Shown here in pieces: positions 43,630-53,205 of a stretch of 64,000 nt of DNA (positions are counted from its first letter, which is position 1; every line of letters begins with the position of its first letter). Under the pieces are notes generated by a model. The model saw nothing but the letters and a program-made list of their open reading frames with translations. It was not told the origin of the DNA and ran no database searches. Source of the DNA: RGIG990 sp045589455. Its GTDB lineage: Bacteria; Verrucomicrobiota; Kiritimatiellia; RFP12; UBA3636. The position numbers and the translations under genes are program-made. The stretch spans positions 62,001-126,000 of the forward strand of contig JAZNPC010000066.1 in the NCBI GenBank assembly GCA_045589455.1, in the 5' to 3' direction.

Positions 43630-44141
43630 TATATAAGTATGGGCGCACTTGTGTAGTGCCGAATGTGTTGGCTAGAAGTGCGAAGATGGGATGCAACCAC
43701 CTATGCCAAGACTACGGGGGCAGGGAATACGGAAATGTCGTTGTGGGCATGCTTTGAAGGTATCGCCACTAGCACCGCTTTAATAATTATTATTAAGATG
43801 TAGTCTATAAAGAAAATGCAACTTTGCACAACTAAATGCACCAAACGAGGTGCTTTTACTTTTGCAAATGGCACAAATTTCCGATAAACGGGGAATTTTT
43901 CCTATTGGATTGACAGATTATGTAGTATTATGGTACTTTAATAGAAGATATTGTGTTGCATGTATTTATGAATGACACATATGAAATAGATGAATAAAGG
44001 TTTTATCCATACCTAAATGAGGCAGTTGTTGCCAATTGGATTTTACCATTTGTTTTGATTATTCAATAACAAGAGGTTTACAAATTAGGGTTAATTATTA
44101 GTTGATATTGTTATACTAATGTTATAGTAATAGGATATATT
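43630..44141. other. Intergenic region with an inverted repeat module
   Basis: 43671-43693 is the reverse complement of the module end CGCACTTCTAGCC found at 6366 and 12290, so one fragment of the dispersed repeat lies here in the opposite direction. A hairpin GCACC/GGTGC followed by TTTT (43838-43857) could end the upstream transcript. A TTGACA lies at 43910-43915, with TACTTT 18 bases on as a weak -10. No gene is seen. Confidence 0.5.
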
Positions 44142-45455
44142 ATGAAAAAAATATTGTTTATCTTGTGTTCTATTGTTGGCTATTGTGCTATTGGTGCAGA
44201 TAATTTTTGGCTATATGATTCTGCTGCCAAAACAATGACTTGGGTTGATGAAACTGGCTTTGAGAATGTTGTTAAAACATCAGGAGATGATGGTTCTTCT
44301 ATTGTTATTAAAGAAGGTGTAAACAGGGAAACAACAACAATTCGCAACCTTGATTTGTCTCTTCCAATAAGAGACGCTAGTGGAAATGAATATGTTATTA
44401 CAGAATTTGTAGGCTCTTCCAAGTCTGCCTTTGGATATAATTCTTCAATTACAAATGTGGTGCTGCCTGCTGGATTAAAAACGCTTCCACCTTTTGCATT
44501 TAAGAGCTGTTCTGGGTTGATTTCTGTCACATTAAACGATGGATTAGAGATAATTGGTAATGAAGCTTTTAATGAATGCTCGGCTTTAAAACAGATATAT
44601 AATTTTTTCCCATCTTCATTGGTAGAAATAAAATCAAAAGCATTTTATTCCTGCTCGGCATTAGAATGTGGTGCAGTAATTTCTGGGGTTACGAATATGG
44701 CGGATAGAATCTTTCATTCTTCATCTCTGCGTTCGTTTGATTGTGAGCAGGCTCCATTAAAAATTCTCCCTGAGTTTACTTTTTATAATTGTAAGCAATT
44801 AACAAATGTTGTCTTATCCCAAGACTTAGAGGTTATAAAGGAAGGTTGCTTTGAGAATTGTTATGCTTTAACCTCCGTTAAAAATTTATTGCCTAAATCT
44901 TTGACTAAGCTTGGTAATGGTTCAAATAATCCTGTGTTTTTTGATAATAAGGCTTTGCAAGGTGAGTTATTTATTGGTCCATATTTGGAGGAGATAAACC
45001 TACGAACCTTTAGAGGAAGTAAAATAGGGTCTGTTGTCGCAGCAAAAAATGGATTAAAAACACTCGGACAGTATTGCTTCTATGGATGCAATGATTTAAC
45101 AAATATTGTTCTTTCTGCAACGATTGAAAAGCTAGATTATTCTATACTTGAAGGAACAAGTAGTAGCACTACACAACGAAAAATTTACTTAAGGAACTTT
45201 CCTTCAGGTGGCATAACTTCATCTTTGTTCAATGGAACAAAGCGTGAGTGTATCACTATCTATCTTCCATGGGATTATCGTGAAGAGTGGAGAACCTTTG
45301 CTGCAACAAATTCTGGGCATAATTTCATTTTTAATAAGGAAACAGGTGTTCTCCCAGCAAAAATGAGTGATGTAGGTACATGGCAAGCTACAATCACCCA
45401 AAATGTTGGATGGTGGAAGGAGTCCCCAGATCCATTACTTATTTTTATTAAGTAG
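44142..45455 (+). CDS. Secreted BspA-like leucine-rich-repeat protein (paralogue 3)
   Basis: The 437-residue protein has a signal peptide (MKKILFILCSIVGYCAIG, cut near GA-DN). The mature start, FWLYDSAAKTMTW, resembles that of the gene at 51658 (WIYDSAAKTLTQ). LRR_5 repeats follow (LPPFAFKSCSGLISVTL, LEVIKEGCFENCYALTSV). The chain ends GWWKESPDPLLIFIK, one of the five shared C-termini. It is followed after 77 bases by a glycine-rich protein gene with the same type of ending. Confidence 0.88.
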   Translation: MKKILFILCSIVGYCAIGADNFWLYDSAAKTMTWVDETGFENVVKTSGDDGSSIVIKEGVNRETTTIRNLDLSLPIRDASGNEYVITEFVGSSKSAFGYNSSITNVVLPAGLKTLPPFAFKSCSGLISVTLNDGLEIIGNEAFNECSALKQIYNFFPSSLVEIKSKAFYSCSALECGAVISGVTNMADRIFHSSSLRSFDCEQAPLKILPEFTFYNCKQLTNVVLSQDLEVIKEGCFENCYALTSVKNLLPKSLTKLGNGSNNPVFFDNKALQGELFIGPYLEEINLRTFRGSKIGSVVAAKNGLKTLGQYCFYGCNDLTNIVLSATIEKLDYSILEGTSSSTTQRKIYLRNFPSGGITSSLFNGTKRECITIYLPWDYREEWRTFAATNSGHNFIFNKETGVLPAKMSDVGTWQATITQNVGWWKESPDPLLIFIK

Positions 45456-45532
45456 TTGTTGTTATGTACCATAAGTGCAAACAATGGAAATTTACTTTTA
45501 TTTTTTTGACTGCTAACGGATAAATATAAATT

Positions 45533-48500
45533 ATGAAAATGAAAAAATCTTTGTTGTTTGGTTGCTCAATGCTGCTTTGTGGCAGCGTGTATGCTTCTAT
45601 GTATGCGACAGGTGGAACTGAAACATTTGTGCCAGGAACGACAGATGTTGTCCATACATTTACTGAAGATGGTACATTTACTTTGTCCCAAGATATGACA
45701 CTTAGACTTCTTGTAGTCGGCGGTGGTGGCGGCGGTGGAAAAGACTGTGCCGGCGGTGGCGGCGGCGGTGGTGTAATCGAAGCAGATAATGTTTTGCTTC
45801 CAGCTGGTACATATACAATTACTGTGGGTGCTGGTGGTGCTGGTGCAAAATCAACAAATGGTTCCATTGGAGGTCAGTCAACAATTATTGATTCTGAAGG
45901 GAATGTTTTATATAGAGCACTTGGCGGCGGTGGTGGCGTTGGTTGGTCTGGTTCTGCTATTGTTAGTACACCAGAAGCACCATTTGCTTCAGGAGGTGGT
46001 GGCACTAATAATAAGCCTGGTTCTCAACCAGGAGATCCGTCACAAGGCCATGCAGGTGGTACAATCAGTGATAGAAACCCACAAGGCGGTGGTGGTGCTG
46101 GCGGACCAGCTATAATTAATGGCACATCAATAGGTAGTGGTGGTCCAGGCATCGTTAGCGATATTTCTGGTAAAGAGGAAATGTATGGTGCCGGTGGTGG
46201 TGGCGGAAGCTATTCTGGTGGAAAGAAGCTATTGAATAGCGTTCCAGGTAAAGGTGGTGATGGCATTTATGGCTTTGGAATTCCAGAACCTTATACTGCA
46301 GCAACAAGTCCTTTCTCCCATGGTCGTGATGGCTTTGGTGGTGGCGGTGGAGGAGACAACAATATTATTAAAGGTGGAGCCGATGGTGGTTCTGGTACTG
46401 TTGTTTTCAGATTGTCTAATCTTGATGCTGAAGAACCAACCCCTTATATTTTAACTCATGGGCTTGTTTCTGCTACTCCATTTTCTGCAGTGCTTTCTGC
46501 TTCTGTTTCAGCTTTTGGTATGGGTGCAGATACAGTTGCTTTGAGTGTAGAGCTGGCTGAAGATGCTGCAAAATTAGAAAATGGAGAAGGTTCTATAGTT
46601 TCTATTGGAACAGTAACAGCTGTAGGCGTCTATGATAAATTAATTACAGGACTTTCCCCTGCGAAGAATTATTATGCAAGGTTTGTTGCTGAAAATAATC
46701 TTGGTGGCACAACAGTTTCTGATATATTTTCTTTTTCAACGTTAGAGCAAATTGAGAACTCTATTGCTGTCGCTTACACAAGCCCTTATGCAGGGTTGTG
46801 GCAATATGTAAAAAGTGGTACACATGGTTTAGACTTTAATTTTGATGAAAATTCAGAAGGGATGACAAAGCAGCGAGGAACAGTAATTGCAGGATCAGGC
46901 TCAAAATCAGATATTGCTATTTATAACTCTGGATATGTTGATGAATCTGGTGTGAAATGGAAATTTTCCAGTAATACACAATACGGCTATATTGGATATA
47001 TGTGGATGGATGCGGGACACACCTATCATATTGCAGCTGATTTGTGGGATAGCGAAAAACTTGCTGTTGATGATGTTGTGCTCTTTTCTATAACAGATGG
47101 TACAGGTCAGGGTGTGGTTGCCACTATTGATTGCAAGGAAACTGGCTGGCACAAAGTCCAGATTTGGTTTGGTGGTAGCGGCGGTGGTGCTGGTGTTCGT
47201 CCAGGGCATCAATATGGCTTTGCATGGAATAAGGATGGCACAGAATGGTTGCTTTCAACTCCAGGCGATGGATGGAATGTTTATGAAAATACAGAAACAA
47301 ATGTATTTCTAGTCACTAGTTATCCATGGAGAAGCATTAACATGGCTCAATATAGTGCTAGCTCTGCCTCTGCTAATTTTACATTGTCATTGGGTGAATC
47401 TGAGGCAGGCCCAACAAAGCTTCTATGTGTTTATGGTAGTGCCTATGGTGCAGAAGATACAAATGCTTGGGAAAATGTTGCTGTTATAAATGATGGGCAA
47501 GAATATGATTCATCAAAGCAGGAGGTCTCTTACACATTAAATAATCTACCTGAGTCATGTCTTGTGCGTTTTTGTGCACTTCATGAGGATGGTACAACTA
47601 CCTGGACACAAACAGTGCCTATCAATTCATCTATGGATGTTGATGTTTCTAATCTAGGTGTTGACCATGATGGTGACATAGGAACCTTCAAGGTTCGTGT
47701 GGTTGGTGAAAATCTAACAACAAAGCTATGGCTATCCACCTCTGCTACAATGGAAAACGCTAAGGAAATAGCTCTATCAGAGATTACTGCAACAGGAGAC
47801 TATGAGTTTACCTCTGAGCTTAATCCAGAAACGACATATTATTATTACTATGAGGTAGAGGATGCTGAAGGAAATTCTGCAAAAACTACCATTGCCCAGT
47901 TTACAACAGAAGGTCAAGCGGAGCTTTCAAGTGATATTTCTTTTACGTCTTATCGTCATACAATTACTGTCTCATATATTCTAGATGTGTTTGGAGCAGG
48001 AAATGCAACGGAAGTATTTTTGATTTATGGTGACTCAGAGGAAGATTTGTCTCTAAAAACAACTCCACTTAAAATAACCAATGAAGGTAGCTTGAAATAT
48101 ATTGCAACAATACCTGGAGAAAATAGAAAAATATACTTCAAGCTTGTTATTAAAAATACTGCACCTCTTGGGACAACGTGGGAAACCTATTCTGATATTT
48201 TTTCCACTAAACTTACCGATGAAAATGTCACATTTAAATGGAATAGAGATTTTGTAGAGGGCGAGTGGAATTGTATTGAAAATTGGAAACACGATGCATC
48301 TTCAGATGATAATACCTCTGGATGGCCAAATTGTTTAAATATGGGTTGGAATTGCTTTGTTGCTTTTGAAAATAATACCAAAGCACGCATACATGTTGGC
48401 GGATCATATAAAGCATTTTTGAGATTAGCTTCCGAAAATAGCGATATAGTTATCTATGGAGATGGAGCAGATGTTTCGTATTTAGATTGTGGAGATGCGC

Positions 48501-49333
48501 ATGGTGGAAAGATGAATGGCACCTCTGTAACTTTTGAAAGTATTCGCATTACGGAATCAGATATTTGGGATTACACCATTGGTGAATCTAATCACACTAA
48601 TGCAGTGGTAAAATATAGTAAAGGAACTGTTGCAACACATGGTGGAAACAATATGGCTATTCAGGGAACGAACTCTTGCCTTATCGTTGAGGGAAATTCC
48701 TATGTGACAAATTCATATTTATTGCGTCTTTCCGCATCAGGCACATCTTTAGTTGTAGATGATTCTTATTATAGAGTTGGTTCAGTTGCTGTTACAACGC
48801 CAAATTCTGACTATGAACAAATAGTGAAAATAAAGGGTTCATCAGCAGTCTTTGAAGTGCTAAATGGTCGGTTTAGTGACTTGAAGGGTGATGCAGGTCA
48901 TAAGTCAGGTTTATTCCAAAAAGATATTCCTTCTATAAATAGTTTAACAATGCTGTTTGAAGTACCTGCAACAGGTTGGACAAATGGGGTTCCATTTATC
49001 TACAGAGGACAGAATAATAATGAGCTTCCTTTTGCACAATATCAGCTTGCAGAAAGTACAGGTAAAATACAGATAAAGGTTGATGCAGCGGAAATGAAGC
49101 TGCTAAATTCAAAAACTGTCGAACAGCATATCCTTGGCTGGAAGTCTGGTATTTGTACTGACAATGTTGAATTGGTTGATTCTAAAAATGTTATATTGCA
49201 ATATACCTATGGGTGGGATGAAACAACAAATACACCTGGAGTATTGTTCGAGCCAGAGGTTGCGGGCGATTTGCCAACAGGTATTTGGTGTCGTGCAGAA
49301 TCAACTGCAGGAATGATGATAATCATAAGATAA
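45533..49333 (+). CDS. Large secreted glycine-rich protein
   Basis: The 1266-residue protein has a signal peptide (MKMKKSLLFGCSMLLCGSVYA). Residues about 45-300 are a glycine-rich domain with LLVVGGGGGGGKDCAGGG, LPAGTYTITVGAGGAG and repeated GGGG loops, a type seen in many surface proteins of environmental and gut bacteria. Fibronectin-like segments follow (ITGLSPAKNYYARFVAENN, LNPETTYYYYYEVEDAEG). The C-terminal third, around 960-1150, looks like a beta-helix. It ends GIWCRAESTAGMMIIIR. No catalytic motif was seen; an adhesin or matrix role is inferred. Confidence 0.85.
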   Translation: MKMKKSLLFGCSMLLCGSVYASMYATGGTETFVPGTTDVVHTFTEDGTFTLSQDMTLRLLVVGGGGGGGKDCAGGGGGGGVIEADNVLLPAGTYTITVGAGGAGAKSTNGSIGGQSTIIDSEGNVLYRALGGGGGVGWSGSAIVSTPEAPFASGGGGTNNKPGSQPGDPSQGHAGGTISDRNPQGGGGAGGPAIINGTSIGSGGPGIVSDISGKEEMYGAGGGGGSYSGGKKLLNSVPGKGGDGIYGFGIPEPYTAATSPFSHGRDGFGGGGGGDNNIIKGGADGGSGTVVFRLSNLDAEEPTPYILTHGLVSATPFSAVLSASVSAFGMGADTVALSVELAEDAAKLENGEGSIVSIGTVTAVGVYDKLITGLSPAKNYYARFVAENNLGGTTVSDIFSFSTLEQIENSIAVAYTSPYAGLWQYVKSGTHGLDFNFDENSEGMTKQRGTVIAGSGSKSDIAIYNSGYVDESGVKWKFSSNTQYGYIGYMWMDAGHTYHIAADLWDSEKLAVDDVVLFSITDGTGQGVVATIDCKETGWHKVQIWFGGSGGGAGVRPGHQYGFAWNKDGTEWLLSTPGDGWNVYENTETNVFLVTSYPWRSINMAQYSASSASANFTLSLGESEAGPTKLLCVYGSAYGAEDTNAWENVAVINDGQEYDSSKQEVSYTLNNLPESCLVRFCALHEDGTTTWTQTVPINSSMDVDVSNLGVDHDGDIGTFKVRVVGENLTTKLWLSTSATMENAKEIALSEITATGDYEFTSELNPETTYYYYYEVEDAEGNSAKTTIAQFTTEGQAELSSDISFTSYRHTITVSYILDVFGAGNATEVFLIYGDSEEDLSLKTTPLKITNEGSLKYIATIPGENRKIYFKLVIKNTAPLGTTWETYSDIFSTKLTDENVTFKWNRDFVEGEWNCIENWKHDASSDDNTSGWPNCLNMGWNCFVAFENNTKARIHVGGSYKAFLRLASENSDIVIYGDGADVSYLDCGDAHGGKMNGTSVTFESIRITESDIWDYTIGESNHTNAVVKYSKGTVATHGGNNMAIQGTNSCLIVEGNSYVTNSYLLRLSASGTSLVVDDSYYRVGSVAVTTPNSDYEQIVKIKGSSAVFEVLNGRFSDLKGDAGHKSGLFQKDIPSINSLTMLFEVPATGWTNGVPFIYRGQNNNELPFAQYQLAESTGKIQIKVDAAEMKLLNSKTVEQHILGWKSGICTDNVELVDSKNVILQYTYGWDETTNTPGVLFEPEVAGDLPTGIWCRAESTAGMMIIIR

Positions 49334-49340
49334 CTACAAA

Positions 49341-49363
49341 AAAGCGTCCTTCGGGGCGCTTTT
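49341..49363 (+). terminator. Rho-independent terminator after the glycine-rich gene
   Basis: AAAGCGTCC pairs with GGGGCGCTTT around TTC(G), flanked by A and T runs, directly after the stop codon. Confidence 0.88.
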
Positions 49364-49413
49364 AGCTTGTCTATTTTTTTCTATTAAGTTTTTATTAAAA
49401 TTAAGGTGAAGCT

Positions 49414-51210
49414 ATGCACCCAAAACCAGAATATCCACGTATGCAATTTCGCAGAACTCAATCTTGGGAAAACCTTAATGGTGAGTGGGATTTTGCTTTC
49501 GATTATAATCGGAGTGCAATCTCTAGCGAAAAGTGGAAAAAAGATGATTTTTATGATAAAAAGATTATAGTTCCTTTTGCTCCAGAAACAAAGCTTTCAG
49601 GAATTGAAGATGTAGATTTTCACGAGTCTGTTTTTTATAGGCGTAAATTAAAAATTCCAGTTGAATGGGAAGGACAGCGTATTATTCTTCACTTCGGTGC
49701 TGTAGATTATAGTGCACATATTTATATAGATGAGCGAAAGGCTTTTGATCATCGAGGAGGTTCTAGCTCTTTTGAAGTAGATATAACAAAATTTGTTACT
49801 CCTGGCAATACTCATAGCTTGGTTTTACACGCAGAGGATTTTCTTAGATCAGCAACCCAAGGTAATGGAAAGCAAAGTAAAATTTATCATTCCCAATTTT
49901 GTGCCTATTCTCGAACTACAGGGATTTGGCAAACGGTATGGATTGAAGCTGTACCGATTGAAGGCTTGAAAAATTGTAAGCTCACAACAGATATTGATAA
50001 TGGCACAATTTCTCTTGTTCCTACATACTACTCCCAGCCTATTAACAAAAAATTAGAGATTATTATAAAGGGAGAAGGTGTTGAGGTTGCAAAGCAAACA
50101 GTTATTTGTGCTTCTGGTGCTACCACAACAATCAAGCTAAGTAATCCTCGCTTATGGTCAACAATCGACCCATACCTATATGATATTGAGCTACGTATGC
50201 TTGATGACTCTTTTGAACAATACGATTATGTTGAAACATATATAGGTCTACGAAAATTTGATATTCGTGGGAATCGCTTTTATTTAAATAATAAGCCAAT
50301 ATATTTGCGGTGGGTTCTTGATCAGGGCTTTTATCCAGATGGGGGTTGGACCTCTCCAAATGATGATGCTTTGCGCCATGATATAGAAATGTCGCAGGCT
50401 GTCGGCTTTAATGGTGCACGGTTACATCAAAAGGTTTTTGAAGAGCGTTTTCATTATTGGGCTGATAAGCTTGGTTATATTACCTCAGCAGAATATAACT
50501 CTTTCGGTGCAGACTGGAGAATGTTTGAAACAAAATATAATCTTCTTACTGATTGGCGTGCTTGTGTAGAGCGCGATGTGTCGCATCCGTCTATTGTTAT
50601 GTGGACACCACTAAACGAATCTCAGGGAATAGGAGATGATGGGTGTGATTTATCGTCATTTGGGCACGAAAGAAATTCTATCCCCTACAAGGATTTTGTT
50701 AATCAGCTAGGAGCAATAACAAAGGCTATTGATCCAACTCGCCCTTGGCATGATGCAAGTGGATATCTTCATATTGATAATCCAGAAATCCTCTCTGTGC
50801 ATTATTATGTGCCATCTGCAGAGCAACTGAAGGATATGATTCATCCAAACAAGGAACAACCAGAAAAATTAGGTGTGCAATATACTAGGTCATGTAAAAT
50901 AGAGTATAATGGACAGCCTTATTTTGTTGACGAATGGGGTGGCTTTGGCTTTATTCCAAAGGCGAATAAGCTAGAAGGTTGGGGATATGGAGATCTCGAT
51001 ATTAAAACACCAGAAGAGTTTGCAAAATATATAGAGGAGCAGGCAGAGCTTATGCGCTTGGATGAATGTATTGCAGGACATTGCTATACTCAGCTAACAG
51101 ATGTTGAGCAAGAGCAAAATGGTATTTATACCTATGAGCGAGAGGAAAAGGCACCCCCAGAAATGCTTCGTGCTATATTCAGTAAAAAGCCAGATTGGTC
51201 AGAATACTAA
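49414..51210 (+). CDS. GH2-type glycoside hydrolase, cytoplasmic
   Basis: The 598-residue protein has no signal peptide. It has the GH2 layout: sugar-binding domain (WENLNGEWDFAFDY, IILHFGAVDYSAHIYID), immunoglobulin-like domain, and TIM barrel. The acid/base is E402 in MWTPLNESQG and the likely nucleophile is E507 in FVDEWGGFG. It lies between beta-galactosidase and beta-glucuronidase types; the specificity is not decided. With GH43 it indicates intracellular breakdown of imported glycans. A strong terminator precedes it, so it has its own promoter. Confidence 0.9.
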   Translation: MHPKPEYPRMQFRRTQSWENLNGEWDFAFDYNRSAISSEKWKKDDFYDKKIIVPFAPETKLSGIEDVDFHESVFYRRKLKIPVEWEGQRIILHFGAVDYSAHIYIDERKAFDHRGGSSSFEVDITKFVTPGNTHSLVLHAEDFLRSATQGNGKQSKIYHSQFCAYSRTTGIWQTVWIEAVPIEGLKNCKLTTDIDNGTISLVPTYYSQPINKKLEIIIKGEGVEVAKQTVICASGATTTIKLSNPRLWSTIDPYLYDIELRMLDDSFEQYDYVETYIGLRKFDIRGNRFYLNNKPIYLRWVLDQGFYPDGGWTSPNDDALRHDIEMSQAVGFNGARLHQKVFEERFHYWADKLGYITSAEYNSFGADWRMFETKYNLLTDWRACVERDVSHPSIVMWTPLNESQGIGDDGCDLSSFGHERNSIPYKDFVNQLGAITKAIDPTRPWHDASGYLHIDNPEILSVHYYVPSAEQLKDMIHPNKEQPEKLGVQYTRSCKIEYNGQPYFVDEWGGFGFIPKANKLEGWGYGDLDIKTPEEFAKYIEEQAELMRLDECIAGHCYTQLTDVEQEQNGIYTYEREEKAPPEMLRAIFSKKPDWSEY

Positions 51211-51211
51211 A

Positions 51212-51520
51212 AATAAATGGAGTTCTATACGAACGCCATTTGTTAATTTCTTTATGTATGTGCTATTGTCTCCGCCTAGCTCAAAGAGGAAGCGTCCAGC
51301 ATAATTGCCTTCTTCAAGCACAGAAACAATTTTTTCCAAATTGTATATTCGGTTACCAAATTTTATCTCTAACTGCCGAATTTAGGGATAACAAGCACAA
51401 TATTCGCATTAGTTCTAAAATCTGAAACCTCGCGAAGGTTAGAAGACCATCCAATTGAAAGCTCAACCTCTTTAATTCCTGCGCTAGCAAGCTTTTAAAG
51501 CTCATTGTTTTTGGTGGGAT
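51212..51520 (-). pseudogene. Decayed gene remnant of unknown family
   Basis: On the minus strand, frame fragments read as protein although no ORF is intact. One fragment (about 51396-51520) reads TKNNEL, stop, KLASAGIKEVELSIGW then SSNLREVSDFRTNANIVLV and stops. After a frame change, a second fragment (about 51212-51356) reads NRIYNLEKIVSVLEEGNYAG then RFLFELGGDNSTYIKKLTNG and VRIELHLF. The composition is protein-like, with stops and one frameshift between. I do not recognise the family. The rest of the gap to 51657 holds only leader sequence for the LRR gene. Confidence 0.6.
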
Positions 51521-51657
51521 ATATTGTCACGTTACAAAGTAATGCAAATAGTTAGTTTGTGTTATATCACTAGATAATTGTTGTTGACTGAGCAGGGGGA
51601 TTTTATGCTATCATAGCAATACTAACAAACTGAAAATTGTTTTTTATTGGAGTGTTT

Positions 51658-52965
51658 ATGAAGAAATTATTGTTTGTTTTGTTTGGTGTGTTATTGTCAT
51701 ATGCTGCAACTGCTGAATGGATATATGATAGTGCTGCAAAAACCCTAACTCAAGGCACTACTGTTCTGCAAAATGTAAGCATAATTGATGGGGTAAGACT
51801 TAAAATTGGTAATAATAAGTCAAATACAACAATTGCAGATTTGGATCTTTCAACAGGTGTTGGCGACGGATATGTTATTGAAGTTATTGACGATAATGCT
51901 TTTGATTCAAATCCTAATATAACGTCAATAACGTTTCCTGAAACACTAATAACATTAGGTGGAGGTTCTTTTCGTGACTGTCCTAATTTGTCTTGCGAAA
52001 TTAAACTTCCTTCTTCTCTTACTGGGTCTTTAAGTAGGACCTTCAGATCATCACCAATTACAGGTGATATAGTAGTTCCCGATGGAATTACTTATATGAT
52101 TGAAACATTTTATAAAACATCAATTACTTCCTTGATTGTTGGTAAGGGTGTAACACAAATTGCTGGAGGAGATGGCTTGTGTGGTAATGTTCAGACAATA
52201 ACAAATGTTGTTTTTCAATCTGGTTGTAAAATGGGGCAGAATGAATTTATTTTTTGTGCAAACCTTCAAACTGTAACGTTTCATCCCGGTATGAGTGGTG
52301 CATGGATTCAAACCTTTAAGAGCTGCTCAAACCTTACAGGAGATATTGTTCTACCTGATGGTGTAACCGATATAAAGGAAACGTTTCATCGTACAAAAAT
52401 TACATCTTTCACTGCTGGTGCTGGATTAAAGAATATGGGTTATACTGGTCATGGCGATGGTGATTTTGCCCATTGCACTGAGTTAAAAAAGATAAAATTG
52501 AATAATGGTCTTCAGGTAATTGGTAGAAATACATTTGTGGGTTGCTCTGCAATCACAGAATTAGTTGTCCCAGATACAGTAACTACATTTTTTACATCGC
52601 TTTCAGGTTGTAACGCTCTTACAAATATAGTGATGCCAAAAGGCTTGGAGACAATTACAAGTCGTGTTTTCACAGGTTCACAAAAGCGCGATATTTATTG
52701 GAGAGGCTATCCTAAAAATGGATTTACCTCTGCTGGAACGGATACAAATGATCCAATGTGGGATATGTATTCAAAAGGAGCATGTACAAACTGGATTCGT
52801 CCAACTGATACTGGATGGAAAACATTTGCTGAAACCTATCCAGAATATTTCTACCTTCCAGAGACAAAATATGGAGAGGGTGGCTGGATTGGCGGCTATA
52901 GAAGTAGTGCTTGGCAGATTGTTAAGTGGTGGCACGATTCTGCTTCTATAATTGTTATTAGATAG
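51658..52965 (+). CDS. Secreted BspA-like leucine-rich-repeat protein (paralogue 4)
   Basis: The ATG at 51658, after TTGGAG, gives a normal signal peptide (MKKLLFVLFGVLLSYAATA). The 435-residue protein begins EWIYDSAAKTLTQ and has LRR_5 repeats (IEVIDDNAFDSNPNITSITF, LQVIGRNTFVGCSAITELVV). It ends IVKWWHDSASIIVIR. Its N-terminal part resembles the gene at 44142 more than the pair at 12976-15681. It is monocistronic: a terminator follows and a TTGACT/TATCAT pair with a 19-base spacer precedes it at 51584-51614. Confidence 0.88.
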   Translation: MKKLLFVLFGVLLSYAATAEWIYDSAAKTLTQGTTVLQNVSIIDGVRLKIGNNKSNTTIADLDLSTGVGDGYVIEVIDDNAFDSNPNITSITFPETLITLGGGSFRDCPNLSCEIKLPSSLTGSLSRTFRSSPITGDIVVPDGITYMIETFYKTSITSLIVGKGVTQIAGGDGLCGNVQTITNVVFQSGCKMGQNEFIFCANLQTVTFHPGMSGAWIQTFKSCSNLTGDIVLPDGVTDIKETFHRTKITSFTAGAGLKNMGYTGHGDGDFAHCTELKKIKLNNGLQVIGRNTFVGCSAITELVVPDTVTTFFTSLSGCNALTNIVMPKGLETITSRVFTGSQKRDIYWRGYPKNGFTSAGTDTNDPMWDMYSKGACTNWIRPTDTGWKTFAETYPEYFYLPETKYGEGGWIGGYRSSAWQIVKWWHDSASIIVIR

Positions 52966-53004
52966 TCATGCCCTAATTAGGGTATAACAAATAGCCCAGA
53001 TATA

Positions 53005-53040
53005 GGCGTGTCAGACAAATATATGTTTGCACGCCTTTTA
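53005..53040 (+). terminator. Rho-independent terminator after the LRR gene
   Basis: GGCGTG pairs with CACGCC and CAAA with TTTG inside the same hairpin, followed by TTTTATA. It lies about 40 bases after the stop. Confidence 0.85.
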
Positions 53041-53126
53041 TATTTCTTAAGAGGAAATTGCTGGTGTCTCTTTTAAAAAGTCAAAACCTGAGGTTTATTT
53101 CTATATAAAAATAGTTAAAAAAGCTC

Positions 53127-53156
53127 TTGCAGTGAGGAAATTTTTTGTGCTAAAAT
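53127..53156 (+). promoter_or_regulatory. Promoter of the marR efflux operon
   Basis: TTGCAG (53127-53132), an 18-base spacer and TAAAAT (53151-53156), about 50 bases before marR. Such operons are usually autoregulated by MarR near the promoter; no clear operator palindrome was identified. Confidence 0.55.
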
Positions 53157-53205
53157 AATACGAAATGGGATAATCATATTTAGGACAATCCTGAAAGGTA
53201 TTATT

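Noticed and set aside
45448..45867. A minus-strand Pro-rich frame opposite the glycine-rich gene
   Set aside because: Antisense of the Gly codons; no start signal.
12976..52965. The shared C-terminal ending as a type IX secretion CTD
   Set aside because: The last few residues look similar to the final strand of such CTDs, but the longer conserved domain and the GxY-type motif are missing, and no type IX gene lies in the window.
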